This document shows positions 45,496 to 55,288 of a stretch of 64,000 bases of DNA, in pieces (the stretch's first letter is position 1; every line of letters begins with the position of its first letter). The notes under the pieces are model-generated. The model made no database searches, was not told the origin of the DNA, and saw nothing but the letters and a program-made list of their open reading frames with translations. The stretch covers positions 1,094,001-1,158,000 of the forward strand of contig NZ_CP091799.1 in NCBI RefSeq assembly GCF_022024235.1, in the 5' to 3' direction. Both the position numbers and the translations under genes were made by a program. The stretch comes from Segatella baroniae B14 (GTDB lineage: Bacteria > Bacteroidota > Bacteroidia > Bacteroidales > Bacteroidaceae).

Positions 45496-46014
45496 ATGAG
45501 AACAAGAACATCCACATGGTTTGAAACCAAGATCCGTTATGAGAAAATGATGGAAGACGGTATGCAGAAGAAAGTTACAGAACAATATGTAGTTGACGCT
45601 CTGAGCTTTACCGAAGCAGAAAGCAGCATTATAGATGAGATGTCTGTATATATCAGTGGCGAAATGGACATCACAGATATAAAGCATGCAACTTATGGCG
45701 AAATATTTTTTAGCGATGCTGATGCTGACGATAAATGGTACAAAGCCAAGCTACAGTTTATCACCATCGACGAGAAAACAGAAAAAGAAAAGAAATCAAC
45801 TGTAACTTATCTAGTTCAGGCTAATTCTGTCAATGGAGCCATCAAGAATATTGATGAGGTTATGGGGGGTACAATGATTGACTACATTACATCAAGCATT
45901 CAGGAAACACAGATTATGGATGTGTTTGAACATCATGCTCCTAAGAAAAAAGAAGAAGTGAACGATGTACCAGAATTTGAACAAAACAATACTACTGAAC
46001 AAGTAGCAGAATAA
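45496..46014 (+). CDS. DUF4494 family protein
   Basis: This 172-aa soluble protein of the DUF4494 family, mostly found in Bacteroidetes and their phages, has unknown function. Start RTRTSTWFETKIRYEKMMEDG and the later YLVQANSVNGAIKNIDEVMGG-type segment match the family pattern. The C-terminus is acidic and ends HHAPKKKEEVND. It lies 14 bp after the M6 protease gene and 8 bp before the YggS-type gene, so it belongs to the same transcript. Phage-like families in a chromosomal housekeeping operon are not rare in Bacteroidetes; I see no other phage genes. Confidence 0.8.
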   Translation: MRTRTSTWFETKIRYEKMMEDGMQKKVTEQYVVDALSFTEAESSIIDEMSVYISGEMDITDIKHATYGEIFFSDADADDKWYKAKLQFITIDEKTEKEKKSTVTYLVQANSVNGAIKNIDEVMGGTMIDYITSSIQETQIMDVFEHHAPKKKEEVNDVPEFEQNNTTEQVAE

Positions 46015-46022
46015 AATAAAAT

Positions 46023-46697
46023 ATGCAAACAGACGTAGCAAAGAATTTGCACGAGGTGCTTGACAACCTGCCTCAGGACGTGCGCCTCGTTGCTATCAGT
46101 AAATATCATCCTAATGAATATATCGAAGCAGCCTATCAAGAAGGACAACGCATCTTCGGTGAAAGTCACGAACAAGAATTAGCCAAGAAAGTAGAAAGCC
46201 TTCCAAAAGATATAGAATGGCACTTTATAGGACACTTACAAACAAACAAAGTAAAATATATTGCGCCCTATATATCCATGATAGAAGCCGTAGATTCTTT
46301 TAAATTATTAAAAGAGATCAACAAGCAAGCTGCCAAACATGACAGGATCATCAACGTGCTTTTGGAGCTACATATAGCAGAAGAAGAAACCAAATACGGA
46401 CTCACCCTAGATGACTGTCGAAACCTACTAGCCGAAGGAACATGGAAAGAACTGGAACACGTACAGATCTGCGGACTCATGATGATGGCAAGTAATACAG
46501 ATGATACTCAGCTTATTGAAAAGGAATTTGATATCGCAGCTAAATTCTTTGATGAAATAAAGCAAAAGTATTTTACTAATGATAATCATTTCTGTGAACG
46601 AAGTTGGGGTATGAGTAATGATTACCAACTAGCCATTAAGCACCAATCCACCATGGTTCGTGTTGGCACGTTCATATTTGGACCAAGAATTTACTAA
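46023..46697 (+). CDS. YggS/PROSC-type PLP-homeostasis protein
   Basis: This pyridoxal-phosphate-binding TIM-barrel protein belongs to the YggS/PLPBP family, which buffers free PLP and affects amino-acid and keto-acid pools. The PLP lysine lies in LVAISKYHP near residue 25. GHLQTNKVKYI and the C-terminal RSWGMSNDYQLAIKHQSTMVRVG-type segment (in pieces) confirm the family. At 224 aa it is full length. It follows DUF4494 by 8 bp and is ended by a clean terminator. Confidence 0.92.
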   Translation: MQTDVAKNLHEVLDNLPQDVRLVAISKYHPNEYIEAAYQEGQRIFGESHEQELAKKVESLPKDIEWHFIGHLQTNKVKYIAPYISMIEAVDSFKLLKEINKQAAKHDRIINVLLELHIAEEETKYGLTLDDCRNLLAEGTWKELEHVQICGLMMMASNTDDTQLIEKEFDIAAKFFDEIKQKYFTNDNHFCERSWGMSNDYQLAIKHQSTMVRVGTFIFGPRIY

Positions 46698-46715
46698 AAT
46701 ATGCATATTAATATC

Positions 46716-46741
46716 AAAGAGTAGCTTCAGAGCTACTCTTT
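46716..46741 (+). terminator. Terminator after the yggS-type gene
   Basis: An 11-bp perfect stem (46716-46726 with 46731-46741) has loop TCAG and a following T-rich run. Confidence 0.88.
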
Positions 46742-46782
46742 TTGTTTTTATAATGAGAAAAACTTGATTTTATTCGACTGTA

Positions 46783-46804
46783 TTTTTTTTTTTTAATACC
46801 TTTG
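46783..46804 (+). promoter_or_regulatory. Aminotransferase promoter with T12 tract
   Basis: The -7 box TACCTTTG is at 46797-46804, directly after a run of 12 T (46783-46794). A CTTG at 46763-46766 is 30 bp upstream of the box, longer than the usual 19-20. Confidence 0.45.
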
Positions 46805-46837
46805 CCAACTGATAATTAAAAATAACCGAAAAAAGAT

Positions 46838-48040
46838 ATGCCAGAAATATCAGTACGCGGAATAGAAATGCCAGAATCGCCTATCAGAAAATTGGCACCA
46901 TTGGCAAACGCTGCTAAAGAACGCGGTATAAAAGTTTATCATTTAAATATCGGACAGCCAGACCTGCCTACTCCACAATGTGGCCTTGATGCTCTTAAGA
47001 ACATTGACCGCAAAGTATTAGAGTATTCACCATCTCAAGGCTATCTTAGCTATCGAAAGAAATTGGTAAACTACTATAAGAAATTCAATATCAATGTAGC
47101 ACCTGATGATATTATCATCACTTCAGGGGGTAGTGAGGCTGTGCTTTTTGCCTTCATGAGTTGTCTTAATCCTGGAGACGAAATCATTGTACCAGAACCT
47201 GCTTATGCTAACTATATGGCATTTGCCATTTCTGCAGGAGCTAAAATTCGCACCATTGCAACAAGCATTGATGAGGGGTTTGCATTACCAAAAGTTGAGA
47301 AATTTGAAGAATTGATTAATGAGCGCACTCGCGCTATCATGATATGTAATCCAAACAATCCTACAGGTTATCTCTATACCCGACGCGAAATGAACCAAAT
47401 AAGAGATTTGGTAAAAAAATATGATTTATATCTATTTTCCGATGAGGTTTATCGCGAATATATCTATACAGGATCGCCATATATTTCTTGTATGCATTTA
47501 GAAGGTATTGAGAATAATGCAATACTTATTGACTCTGTATCAAAACGCTACTCTGAATGTGGTATTCGAGTAGGCGCTTTAATTACCAAAAATCCAGAAG
47601 TCAAACAGGCTGTCATGAAATTCTGCCAGGCACGCTTATCTCCACCTTTAATAGGTCAGATAGTAGCAGAAGCATCACTTAATGCTCCCGAAGAATACTA
47701 TCGTGAAGTCTATGATGAATATGTAGAACGCAGAAAATGCCTGATTGATGGTCTAAACAGAATTCCGGGAGTTTACTCTCCAATTCCTATGGGCGCATTT
47801 TATACAGTAGCTAAACTTCCTGTAGACGATGCTGAAAAATTCTGCCGCTGGTGTTTAGAGAAATTTAGCTATGAAGGAGAAACAATTATGATGGCACCTG
47901 CAGCAGGTTTTTACACTACACCTGGCGCTGGTTTTAATCAGGTTCGTATGGCCTACGTACTCAAAAAGAAAGATTTACAACGTGCCTTATTTATTTTAGG
48001 CAAGGCTTTGGAAGCGTATCCAGGCCGAGTAAATGAATAA
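46838..48040 (+). CDS. Fold-type-I PLP aminotransferase (aspartate-aminotransferase-like)
   Basis: This 400-aa class I/II aminotransferase has family blocks YHLNIGQPDLPTP, ICNPNNPTGYL, FSDEVYREYIY and the PLP lysine in SVSKRYSECGIRVG. The C-terminal ASSIGN-like R-containing segment FNQVRMAYV is present. It likely moves amino groups between an amino acid and 2-oxoglutarate; substrate preference (aspartate, branched or aromatic) cannot be read. The gene has its own promoter and is followed 22 bp later by the permease gene, probably in one transcript. Confidence 0.88.
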   Translation: MPEISVRGIEMPESPIRKLAPLANAAKERGIKVYHLNIGQPDLPTPQCGLDALKNIDRKVLEYSPSQGYLSYRKKLVNYYKKFNINVAPDDIIITSGGSEAVLFAFMSCLNPGDEIIVPEPAYANYMAFAISAGAKIRTIATSIDEGFALPKVEKFEELINERTRAIMICNPNNPTGYLYTRREMNQIRDLVKKYDLYLFSDEVYREYIYTGSPYISCMHLEGIENNAILIDSVSKRYSECGIRVGALITKNPEVKQAVMKFCQARLSPPLIGQIVAEASLNAPEEYYREVYDEYVERRKCLIDGLNRIPGVYSPIPMGAFYTVAKLPVDDAEKFCRWCLEKFSYEGETIMMAPAAGFYTTPGAGFNQVRMAYVLKKKDLQRALFILGKALEAYPGRVNE

Positions 48041-48062
48041 ATTATAGAGGACAACAATAGAA

Positions 48063-49316
48063 ATGAACTTATCATTATTTTTAGCGAGAAAAATATTCCT
48101 TGATAAAGGTGACAAACGTAAAGTATCACGACCTGCTATTCACATTGCAACAGCAGGTGTTGCTATTGGTTTGGCAGTAATGATTATTTCAGTTTGTGTT
48201 GTCCTCGGATTTAAACATACAATACGCGATAAAGTTATAGGATTTGGTAGTCATATACAAGTTGGTAATTTTCTTAGTTTGCAAAGCCAGGGTACGGAAC
48301 AGTATCCTGTAGCGATGAATGATTCTATGATGAATGTTCTTAAACACATCAGTGGAATCAAGCATGTACAAAGATTTGCTTACAAGCAAGGATTACTCAA
48401 AACTAATAATGACTTTCTAGGAGTAAACTTTAAAGGTGTAGGACCTGAATGGGATTCAACATTTATTGCTAATAGTATGATAGAGGGTACTATCCCCCAC
48501 TTTGACGATAAAGCGAGCCATAACAAGATTTTAGTGTCTAAAACTATGGCAGATAAATTGAATCTCAAATCCAATCAAAAGATTTTTGCATATTTTATTG
48601 ATAATAATGGTGTTAGAGCACGTCGCTTTACAATCTGTGGCATCTACGAAACTAACCTTAAGAAATACGATCAGATAATGTGTTTCTGTGACCTATACAC
48701 AGCAAGAAAATTAAATGGTTGGGAAGATGACCAAGTTAGCGGTGCAGAATTACAAGTTGAGAATTTCGAACAATTACCAATTGTTGCCAATCGTATTATT
48801 GGTAAAGTAAACAAAACCGTTGACCATTATGGAGAAACATATTCTAGCTCCACTATCAAGGAAATAAATCCTCAAATATTTGCTTGGTTGGGATTGATGG
48901 ATTTAAATGTTTGGGTTATTCTTGGTCTCATGCTAGCTGTAGCCGGAATAACAATGATATCAGGACTACTTATCATCATTTTAGAACGTACCAATATGAT
49001 AGGTATACTAAAAGCACTCGGCGCAAGAAACAAGACCATTCGCCATACATTTTTATGGATGTCTGTTTTTATTATAGGAAGAGGCTTACTGATAGGTAAT
49101 ATCATTGGTTTGGGACTCATTGTGCTACAGCAATACACAAGCCTAATCAAATTAGATCCTCAAACATACTATGTAAGTACTGTTCCAGTAGAGTTTAATT
49201 GGCTATATATCGTACTTATCAATATAGCAACTATGCTAATATGCACCTTCATCCTTATAGCTCCAAGCTATGTAATCAGCAAGATTAACCCTGCTAAAAG
49301 TATGCATTACGAATAG
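48063..49316 (+). CDS. FtsX/LolE-like ABC transporter permease
   Basis: This 417-aa permease of the MacB/LolCE/FtsX type has one N-terminal membrane helix (about 25-55, AIHIATAGVAIGLAVMIISV), a large periplasmic domain (about 60-270), and three C-terminal helices (about 275-410) with ERTNMIGILKALGARN, the usual cytoplasmic motif before the second helix. It probably acts in extracting lipoproteins to LolA. No ATP-binding subunit is adjacent, so its partner must lie elsewhere. It is the last gene of the aminotransferase unit. Confidence 0.88.
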   Translation: MNLSLFLARKIFLDKGDKRKVSRPAIHIATAGVAIGLAVMIISVCVVLGFKHTIRDKVIGFGSHIQVGNFLSLQSQGTEQYPVAMNDSMMNVLKHISGIKHVQRFAYKQGLLKTNNDFLGVNFKGVGPEWDSTFIANSMIEGTIPHFDDKASHNKILVSKTMADKLNLKSNQKIFAYFIDNNGVRARRFTICGIYETNLKKYDQIMCFCDLYTARKLNGWEDDQVSGAELQVENFEQLPIVANRIIGKVNKTVDHYGETYSSSTIKEINPQIFAWLGLMDLNVWVILGLMLAVAGITMISGLLIIILERTNMIGILKALGARNKTIRHTFLWMSVFIIGRGLLIGNIIGLGLIVLQQYTSLIKLDPQTYYVSTVPVEFNWLYIVLINIATMLICTFILIAPSYVISKINPAKSMHYE

Positions 49317-49359
49317 ACTTTTTACTATTCCGCAGTATAAGAATACTATTTACACTTTT

Positions 49360-49386
49360 CGATTTTTCTCCTAAAATCGGCTTTTT
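49360..49386 (+). terminator. Terminator after the LolE-like gene
   Basis: CGATTTT at 49360-49366 pairs with AAAATCG at 49373-49379 (7 bp, 6-nt loop), followed by a T-run from 49382. Confidence 0.75.
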
Positions 49387-49417
49387 TTCCGATTTAGAAA
49401 AAAAATTGCACATATTT

Positions 49418-49449
49418 TTTGGAAATGTGCCAAAGAAGGATTACCTTTG
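49418..49449 (+). promoter_or_regulatory. Promoter of the acyl-CoA synthetase pair
   Basis: TTTG 49418-49421, a 20-bp spacer and TACCTTTG 49442-49449 form a consensus Bacteroidetes promoter, 24 bp before the ATG 49473. Confidence 0.75.
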
Positions 49450-49472
49450 CACACAAAATATTTTTTTGTGCA

Positions 49473-51140
49473 ATGGAACATATACCTAGCTTTAATTCAT
49501 TAATTGAAAAAAGCATTAAAGATAATTGGAACAGAGATGCCTTGACAGACTTCAAAGGTAAAACACTTCAATTTCACGATGTTGCCCGCAAAATAGAAAA
49601 GACGCATATCATTTTTGAGAATATCGGTATTCAAAAAGGTGACAAAATTGCGTTATGCGGAAGAAATAGTGCAAATTGGGCAGTATTGTATCTTTCTACA
49701 ATTACTTATGGAGCTGTTGTCGTTCCTATTCAACATGAATTCAAAGCAGAGCAAATTCATAATATAGTAAATCATAGTGAAGCGAAACTTCTCTATGTTG
49801 GCGATGTTGTAGCTACGCAAATTGATCCAGAAGAAATGCCTAATCTACAAGGTGTTATCTATTTGCCAGATTTTTCTATCATTAAATCACGTTCAGAGAG
49901 CCTGAACTATGCTCGAGAACATCTAAATGCTATGTTTGGTGAGAAATACCCAAAATATTTTCGTGCTGAACACGTGCATTATCATGTCGATGAAGCTGAA
50001 GAATTAGCATTAATCAACTACACTAGTGGTACAACAGGTTTTTCAAAGGGCGTAATGTTACCTTATCGCACCCTTTGGAGTAACATAGATTATTTGATGA
50101 ACCATGTAGGAACTCATCTTCCTAAAAATTGCAATGTTTTGTCTATACTTCCAATGGCTCATATGTTTGGCTTGGCATTCGAATTTTTATTTGAGTTTAT
50201 AGCTGGAAATCATATATACTTTCTCACACGACTCCCTAGTCCTACAGTCATCCATGAAGCCTTCCAAGCTATCCATCCAGCCATCATCATCTCTGTACCG
50301 CTTATAGTGGACAAAATTGTCAGAAAAAAGATTTTCCCTAAAATACAGACCAATCGCATGCGACTGCTAATGAACATGCCTGTGGTGAAAAAGAAAATTA
50401 ACGAAAAAATACTGGAACTTGTTAAAGAAGAATTTGGAGGTAATGCCTATGAAATCATTGTAGGTGGAGCAAGTCTAAATCCTGAAATTGAACAATTCCT
50501 TAAGAGCATCCACTACCCTATAACAGTAGGTTATGGTACAACAGAGACCGCGCCACTAATTACATTCAGCGATTGGCATGATTTTGTTTCAGGTAGCTGT
50601 GGTAGACCAGTAGACCATATGGAGGTTAAAATTAATAGTGAAGACCCAACAAACATACCAGGAGAACTTCTCACAAGAGGATTAAACGTGATGCAAGGCT
50701 ATTATAAAAATCAAGAAGCTACAAAAGCAGCTCTTGACAAAGATGGATGGTATCATTCTGGTGATTTAGCCACTATGAACGAAGATGGCCATGTATTTAT
50801 TCGTGGAAGAATCAAAAATATGCTTCTTGGCTCAAATGGCCAAAATATTTATCCAGAAGAAATCGAAAATAAACTTAACTCTATGGCTATGGTAAATGAA
50901 AGTATCATTCTTCAAAAAGATGATCAGCTAGTAGGTTTAGTTCACCCAGATATGGAAGAAGCAAAACTTATGGGATTCACAGATGATGACCTAATAAACA
51001 TTATGGAAGAAAACAGACAACAATTGAACAAAATGTTGCCTCCTTTCTGTAAAATATCAAATATACGCCTTCATGGTGAAGAATTTCAGAAGACTCCTAA
51101 AAAGAGTATAAAACGATATTTATATCAAGATACACTATAA
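49473..51140 (+). CDS. Long-chain acyl-CoA synthetase-like AMP-forming enzyme, copy 1
   Basis: This 555-aa ANL-superfamily enzyme activates a carboxylic acid as acyl-AMP. The P-loop motif is NYTSGTTGFSKGVM (near residue 187), then VGYGTTETAP (A5), YHSGDLATM (A7) and the C-terminal lysine region FQKTPKKSIKRYL. I start at the ATG 49473; the longer frame to 49419 crosses the -7 box and cannot be translated from that promoter. A second copy follows 46 bp later. The substrate may be fatty acids, and it could act as a acyl-ACP or acyl-CoA ligase in exogenous fatty-acid use. Confidence 0.9.
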   Translation: MEHIPSFNSLIEKSIKDNWNRDALTDFKGKTLQFHDVARKIEKTHIIFENIGIQKGDKIALCGRNSANWAVLYLSTITYGAVVVPIQHEFKAEQIHNIVNHSEAKLLYVGDVVATQIDPEEMPNLQGVIYLPDFSIIKSRSESLNYAREHLNAMFGEKYPKYFRAEHVHYHVDEAEELALINYTSGTTGFSKGVMLPYRTLWSNIDYLMNHVGTHLPKNCNVLSILPMAHMFGLAFEFLFEFIAGNHIYFLTRLPSPTVIHEAFQAIHPAIIISVPLIVDKIVRKKIFPKIQTNRMRLLMNMPVVKKKINEKILELVKEEFGGNAYEIIVGGASLNPEIEQFLKSIHYPITVGYGTTETAPLITFSDWHDFVSGSCGRPVDHMEVKINSEDPTNIPGELLTRGLNVMQGYYKNQEATKAALDKDGWYHSGDLATMNEDGHVFIRGRIKNMLLGSNGQNIYPEEIENKLNSMAMVNESIILQKDDQLVGLVHPDMEEAKLMGFTDDDLINIMEENRQQLNKMLPPFCKISNIRLHGEEFQKTPKKSIKRYLYQDTL

Positions 51141-51186
51141 TTCCCTATCGTATCACCAACATAGTGAACAAAAGAGATAAAAATAT

Positions 51187-52857
51187 ATGGAAAATATAAA
51201 CATTCCAAGTTTTAACGCCATGATAGAAAAGAGTATCATAGACCATTGGGATATGGATGCTTTAACAGATTATAAAGGCGTAACACTACAATATCACGAC
51301 GTAGCGAGAAAAATAGAGAAATTACACATCATGTTTGAAAATAGTGGTGTGCAAAAGGGTGATAAAATAGCTCTCTGTGGGCGAAATAGCGCAAGTTGGG
51401 GAGCAGCATTTTTGGCAACATTAACATATGGCGCAATAGCAGTACCAATTCTCCACGAATTTACACCAGAACAAATTCACAATATCGTTAATCATAGCGA
51501 CGCAAAACTGCTTTTTGTTGGTGATGTTGTAGCCACGCAGATTGATGCAACCAAAATGCCTGGCCTAGAAGGTATCATATATATTCCAGACTACTCGTTA
51601 GTGATATCACGAACTGATAAACTAACATATGCACGTGAACACCTGAACGAAATATTTGGACATAAATACCCAAAATATTTCCGCAAAGAGCATATTAACT
51701 ATTATAAAGAACAAAATCCTGATGAGCTAGCTTTAATTAACTATACAAGCGGTACTACCGGATTTTCAAAGGGAGTTATGATTCCTTACAGAGCACTTTG
51801 GAGCAATGCTGATTTTGCAGAATCCGTACTAGGTAAACAACTCAAGCAAGGTGACCCTGTTATTAGTATATTACCTATGGCTCACATGTATGGTATGGCT
51901 TTCGAATTTATTTTTGAATTCATAAAAGGCTGCCATATTTATTACCTCACTCGAATACCTAGTCCTGCAATTATTGCAGAAGCTTTTGGAAGCATCCAGC
52001 CTAAGATAATTATTGCAGTACCAATGATTATCGAGAAAATTATCCGCAAAAAGGTATTTCCTAAGATACAGAATAATAAAATGCGTATGTTGCTCCACAT
52101 GCCTGTAATTAGTGGAAAAGTAAAGGAAAAAATTTGCGAACAGGTTACAAAAGCTTTTGGTGGACGATTTTATGAAATCATTCTTGGTGGAGCAGCCTTT
52201 AATCAAGAAATAGAAAGTTTCCTCAAGCAAATCAAGTTTAATTATACCGTAGGATATGGCGCAACAGAATGCGCACCTATTATTTGTTATGCCGACTACT
52301 CTACTTTCGTAAAAGGTAGTTGCGGACGAGCAGCTCTTCACATGAAGGTTAAAATAGACAGTAAGGATCCTGAAAATATTGCTGGGGAGATTTTAACAAA
52401 AGGCCCAAATGTCATGCTTGGCTACTATAAAAATGAAGAAGCTACTGCACAAGTTATAGATAAAGATGGGTGGTATCATACAGGAGACTTAGGTACTATG
52501 GATGGTGATGGTAATGTCTTTATTCGTGGACGTAGCAAAAATATGCTTTTAGGTTCTAACGGCCAAAATATATATCCTGAAGAAATAGAAGATAAACTCA
52601 ATTCACTTGCTCTAGTAAACGAAAGTGTTGTCATTCAGGAAGGAGAAAAATTGATAGGCTTAGTTCACCCCGACTTTGATGAAGCCAAAGCCATGAACTT
52701 TACCTCCGAAGATATCAAAAACATTATGGAGGAAGACAGAATTCAGCTCAATTCAATGATGCCAAATTACAGTAAAGTTTCTGAAATTCGCATCCATGAT
52801 GAAGAATTTGAAAAGACACCAAAGCGCAGTATAAAACGTTATCTGTATCAAAAATAA
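51187..52857 (+). CDS. Long-chain acyl-CoA synthetase-like AMP-forming enzyme, copy 2
   Basis: This 556-aa paralogue is clearly more than half identical by eye to the preceding one over the whole length (IPSFN..IEKSI.D.W, DVARKIEK, KGDKIALCGRNSA.W). It carries the same NYTSGTTGFSKGVM, VGYGATECAP and YHTGDLGTM motifs. The pair is a tandem duplication with divergence in the acyl-binding middle (VEQ/ECAPI against TTETAPL), which may mean different acids. No separate promoter is seen in the 46-bp gap, so both share the 49418-49449 promoter. Confidence 0.9.
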   Translation: MENINIPSFNAMIEKSIIDHWDMDALTDYKGVTLQYHDVARKIEKLHIMFENSGVQKGDKIALCGRNSASWGAAFLATLTYGAIAVPILHEFTPEQIHNIVNHSDAKLLFVGDVVATQIDATKMPGLEGIIYIPDYSLVISRTDKLTYAREHLNEIFGHKYPKYFRKEHINYYKEQNPDELALINYTSGTTGFSKGVMIPYRALWSNADFAESVLGKQLKQGDPVISILPMAHMYGMAFEFIFEFIKGCHIYYLTRIPSPAIIAEAFGSIQPKIIIAVPMIIEKIIRKKVFPKIQNNKMRMLLHMPVISGKVKEKICEQVTKAFGGRFYEIILGGAAFNQEIESFLKQIKFNYTVGYGATECAPIICYADYSTFVKGSCGRAALHMKVKIDSKDPENIAGEILTKGPNVMLGYYKNEEATAQVIDKDGWYHTGDLGTMDGDGNVFIRGRSKNMLLGSNGQNIYPEEIEDKLNSLALVNESVVIQEGEKLIGLVHPDFDEAKAMNFTSEDIKNIMEEDRIQLNSMMPNYSKVSEIRIHDEEFEKTPKRSIKRYLYQK

Positions 52858-52870
52858 TTATTTAAACATA

Positions 52871-52906
52871 AAAAAGGATATAGTTAAGTTTAACTATATC
52901 CTTTTT
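52871..52906. terminator. Bidirectional terminator after the acyl-CoA synthetases
   Basis: A 17-bp perfect stem (52871-52887 with 52890-52906) starts AAAAAGG and ends CCTTTTT, so it fits both convergent genes. Confidence 0.88.
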
Positions 52907-52916
52907 CTATGCAGAA

Positions 52917-53336
52917 TCAAATAACGTATTGACGCTTTGTAAACGTCTCATCAAGAATGATATCACCATTACGAAGTGAGCGAGCTAAATAACGAAACTT
53001 AAATCCATAATCCTTATAAATTTTAACTCCAGTATCATTCATTAAATTTTTACGCAACGCTTCTCTTATGCCTTTATGATTCTTACCTAGCATAACCTTA
53101 TCATCTAACTTATTTCTAAAAGTATAATAATAAGTATAAGTGTGAGTTTCTTTATCAAATGTTACACTATCCATACGAGAATCTTCTCGATAAGGAGTAG
53201 GACAAAATCTCTTAGTATATAAAGCAGCCTCTTCCACTGCCCTATCCTCAATACTCTTCCTACACCCAACAAAAAGAAAGAACAAGGATGGAAAAGCTAC
53301 TAAAACTGTAAATAAAAATAAATATTTCCTGATCAT
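52917..53336 (-). CDS. Small putative lipoprotein of unknown function
   Basis: I do not recognise this 139-aa protein. The hydrophobic N-terminus ends in a lipobox-like FVGC (residues 22-25), suggesting a membrane-anchored lipoprotein. The mature part contains FCPTPYREDSRMDSVTFDKETHTYTYYYTF in pieces, then basic KNHKGIREALRKNL, like a small alpha/beta domain. A -7 box TATTTTTG on the minus strand (53361-53354) gives a short leader. It is divergent from lepA. Confidence 0.62.
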   Translation of the reverse strand: MIRKYLFLFTVLVAFPSLFFLFVGCRKSIEDRAVEEAALYTKRFCPTPYREDSRMDSVTFDKETHTYTYYYTFRNKLDDKVMLGKNHKGIREALRKNLMNDTGVKIYKDYGFKFRYLARSLRNGDIILDETFTKRQYVI

Positions 53337-53404
53337 AGCTTCATTTTATACTGCAAAAATAAGAAAAATTTGTAAGACTCATTATTTAAGTAAAATCTTT
53401 TTGC

Positions 53405-53412
53405 TATCTTTG
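53405..53412 (+). promoter_or_regulatory. lepA -7 box
   Basis: TATCTTTG matches TAnnTTTG, 25 bp before the lepA ATG. A -33 box is not clear. Confidence 0.5.
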
Positions 53413-53436
53413 CATTAAAATAGGCAATATTTATTA

Positions 53437-55233
53437 ATGGAGAATATCAATCAAATAAGAAACTTTTGCATTATCGCTCACATTGACCATGGTAAATCAA
53501 CCATAGCCGATCGTCTTTTAGAGAAGACGAAGACTATCCAGATTACAGAAGGTCAAATGCTTGACGATATGGACTTGGAGAAAGAAAGAGGCATAACAAT
53601 TAAAAGTCATGCCATTCAAATGGAATATAAGGCTAACGATGGACAAACCTATATTCTTAATCTTATCGATACTCCGGGACACGTAGACTTTTCTTATGAG
53701 GTTTCCCGTAGTATTGCGGCTTGCGAAGGAGCGATTCTCGTAGTAGATGCTTCACAAGGTGTACAAGCTCAAACCATTTCAAATCTATATATGGCTATCG
53801 AACATGACTTAGAAATTATCCCTGTCATGAATAAAATAGATATGCCATCAGCTATGCCTGATGAAGTAGAAGACGAAATTGTTGACTTGTTAGGTTGTGC
53901 GCCAGAAGATGTACTTCGTTGTTCAGGAAAGACTGGAGAAGGAATAGATGAAATTCTTGAAGCTGTAGTAACCCGAATACCTAGCCCAACTGGAAATCCA
54001 AACGCTCCTCTTCAGGCATTAATATTCGATTCTGTCTATAATTCTTTTAGAGGTATTATTGCCTACTTTAAGATAGTAAATGGAACACTTCATTCTGGTG
54101 ATCATGTTAAATTCTTTAATACAGGCATGGACTATGATGCAGATGAAATAGGCGTATTAAAGATGGACATGATACCACGTAAAGAGCTATCATGTGGTGA
54201 AGTAGGCTATATTATTAGCGGTATCAAGAATGCACGCGAAGTAAAAGTAGGTGATACCATTACTCAAGTCACCAATCCATGTGAAAAAGCTATCGAAGGA
54301 TTCCAAGAAGTTAAACCTATGGTGTTTGCTGGAGTATACCCTATTGACCCTTCTGATTATGAGAATTTAAGGGCTTCATTGGAAAAACTTCAACTCAATG
54401 ATGCTTCTCTAACATTCTCACCTGAAAGTTCTGTTGCTCTTGGATTTGGATTTAGATGTGGCTTTTTGGGGTTGCTCCATATGGAAATTATCCAAGAACG
54501 TTTGGATAGAGAATTTAATATGGACGTCATAACAACAGTACCTAACGTATCATATATGGTATATGATAAACAAGGTAATGCAAAAGAAGTACATAACCCT
54601 TCTGGACTACCAGACCCAACCATGATTGATCATATTGAAGAACCATATATACGTGCTAGCATCATTACAAAAGCAGATTTCATTGGACCGATTATGAAAT
54701 TATGCCTAGACAAACGAGGTGAATTGATTAATCAAACTTATACAACAGGTAACCGTGTAGAACTGACGTTTCTAATTCCTTTAGGAGAAATCGTTATTGA
54801 TTTTTACGACAAACTAAAAAGCATTAGTAAGGGATATGCTTCATTTGACTATCATATTGATAGTTTCAGACCATCCAAACTAGCAAAATTGGATATTCTT
54901 TTGAATGGAGAACCTGTCGATGCACTATCTACACTTACACACACAGACAATGCAACAACCCTTGGTCGAAGAATGTGTGAAAAATTGAAAGATTTGATAC
55001 CAAGACAGCAGTTTGATATTGCTATTCAAGCCGCCATTGGTGCCAAAATTGTTGCTCGTGAAACTGTGAAACAGGTCCGTAAAGATGTAACAGCAAAATG
55101 TTATGGAGGTGACGTCAGCCGTAAACGTAAGTTGCTTGAAAAACAGAAAAAAGGCAAGAAAAGAATGAAACAAATTGGAAATGTTGAAGTTCCACAGAAG
55201 GCATTCCTAGCAGTATTGAAACTTGACGACTAG
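53437..55233 (+). CDS. lepA: Elongation factor 4 (LepA)
   Basis: This ribosomal GTPase back-translocates or helps assembly of stalled ribosomes. G1 [10 protein letters not shown]2 RGIT, G3 DTPGH, G4 NKID and the SGKTGEG G5 region are in order. The LepA-specific C-terminal domain has the family pattern ([24 protein letters not shown] in pieces). At 598 aa it is full length. It has its own promoter and is followed 55 bp later by a Crp/Fnr-type regulator gene. Confidence 0.97.
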   Translation: MENINQIRNFCIIAHIDHGKSTIADRLLEKTKTIQITEGQMLDDMDLEKERGITIKSHAIQMEYKANDGQTYILNLIDTPGHVDFSYEVSRSIAACEGAILVVDASQGVQAQTISNLYMAIEHDLEIIPVMNKIDMPSAMPDEVEDEIVDLLGCAPEDVLRCSGKTGEGIDEILEAVVTRIPSPTGNPNAPLQALIFDSVYNSFRGIIAYFKIVNGTLHSGDHVKFFNTGMDYDADEIGVLKMDMIPRKELSCGEVGYIISGIKNAREVKVGDTITQVTNPCEKAIEGFQEVKPMVFAGVYPIDPSDYENLRASLEKLQLNDASLTFSPESSVALGFGFRCGFLGLLHMEIIQERLDREFNMDVITTVPNVSYMVYDKQGNAKEVHNPSGLPDPTMIDHIEEPYIRASIITKADFIGPIMKLCLDKRGELINQTYTTGNRVELTFLIPLGEIVIDFYDKLKSISKGYASFDYHIDSFRPSKLAKLDILLNGEPVDALSTLTHTDNATTLGRRMCEKLKDLIPRQQFDIAIQAAIGAKIVARETVKQVRKDVTAKCYGGDVSRKRKLLEKQKKGKKRMKQIGNVEVPQKAFLAVLKLDD

Positions 55234-55288
55234 TTTTTCTAATACTCAAGATTGACAAAATATACCTTAACATAAAGGAGGATTAAAA

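Noticed and set aside
51871..52341. 156-aa minus-strand frame inside acyl-CoA synthetase copy 2
   Set aside because: Antisense shadow of conserved coding sequence.
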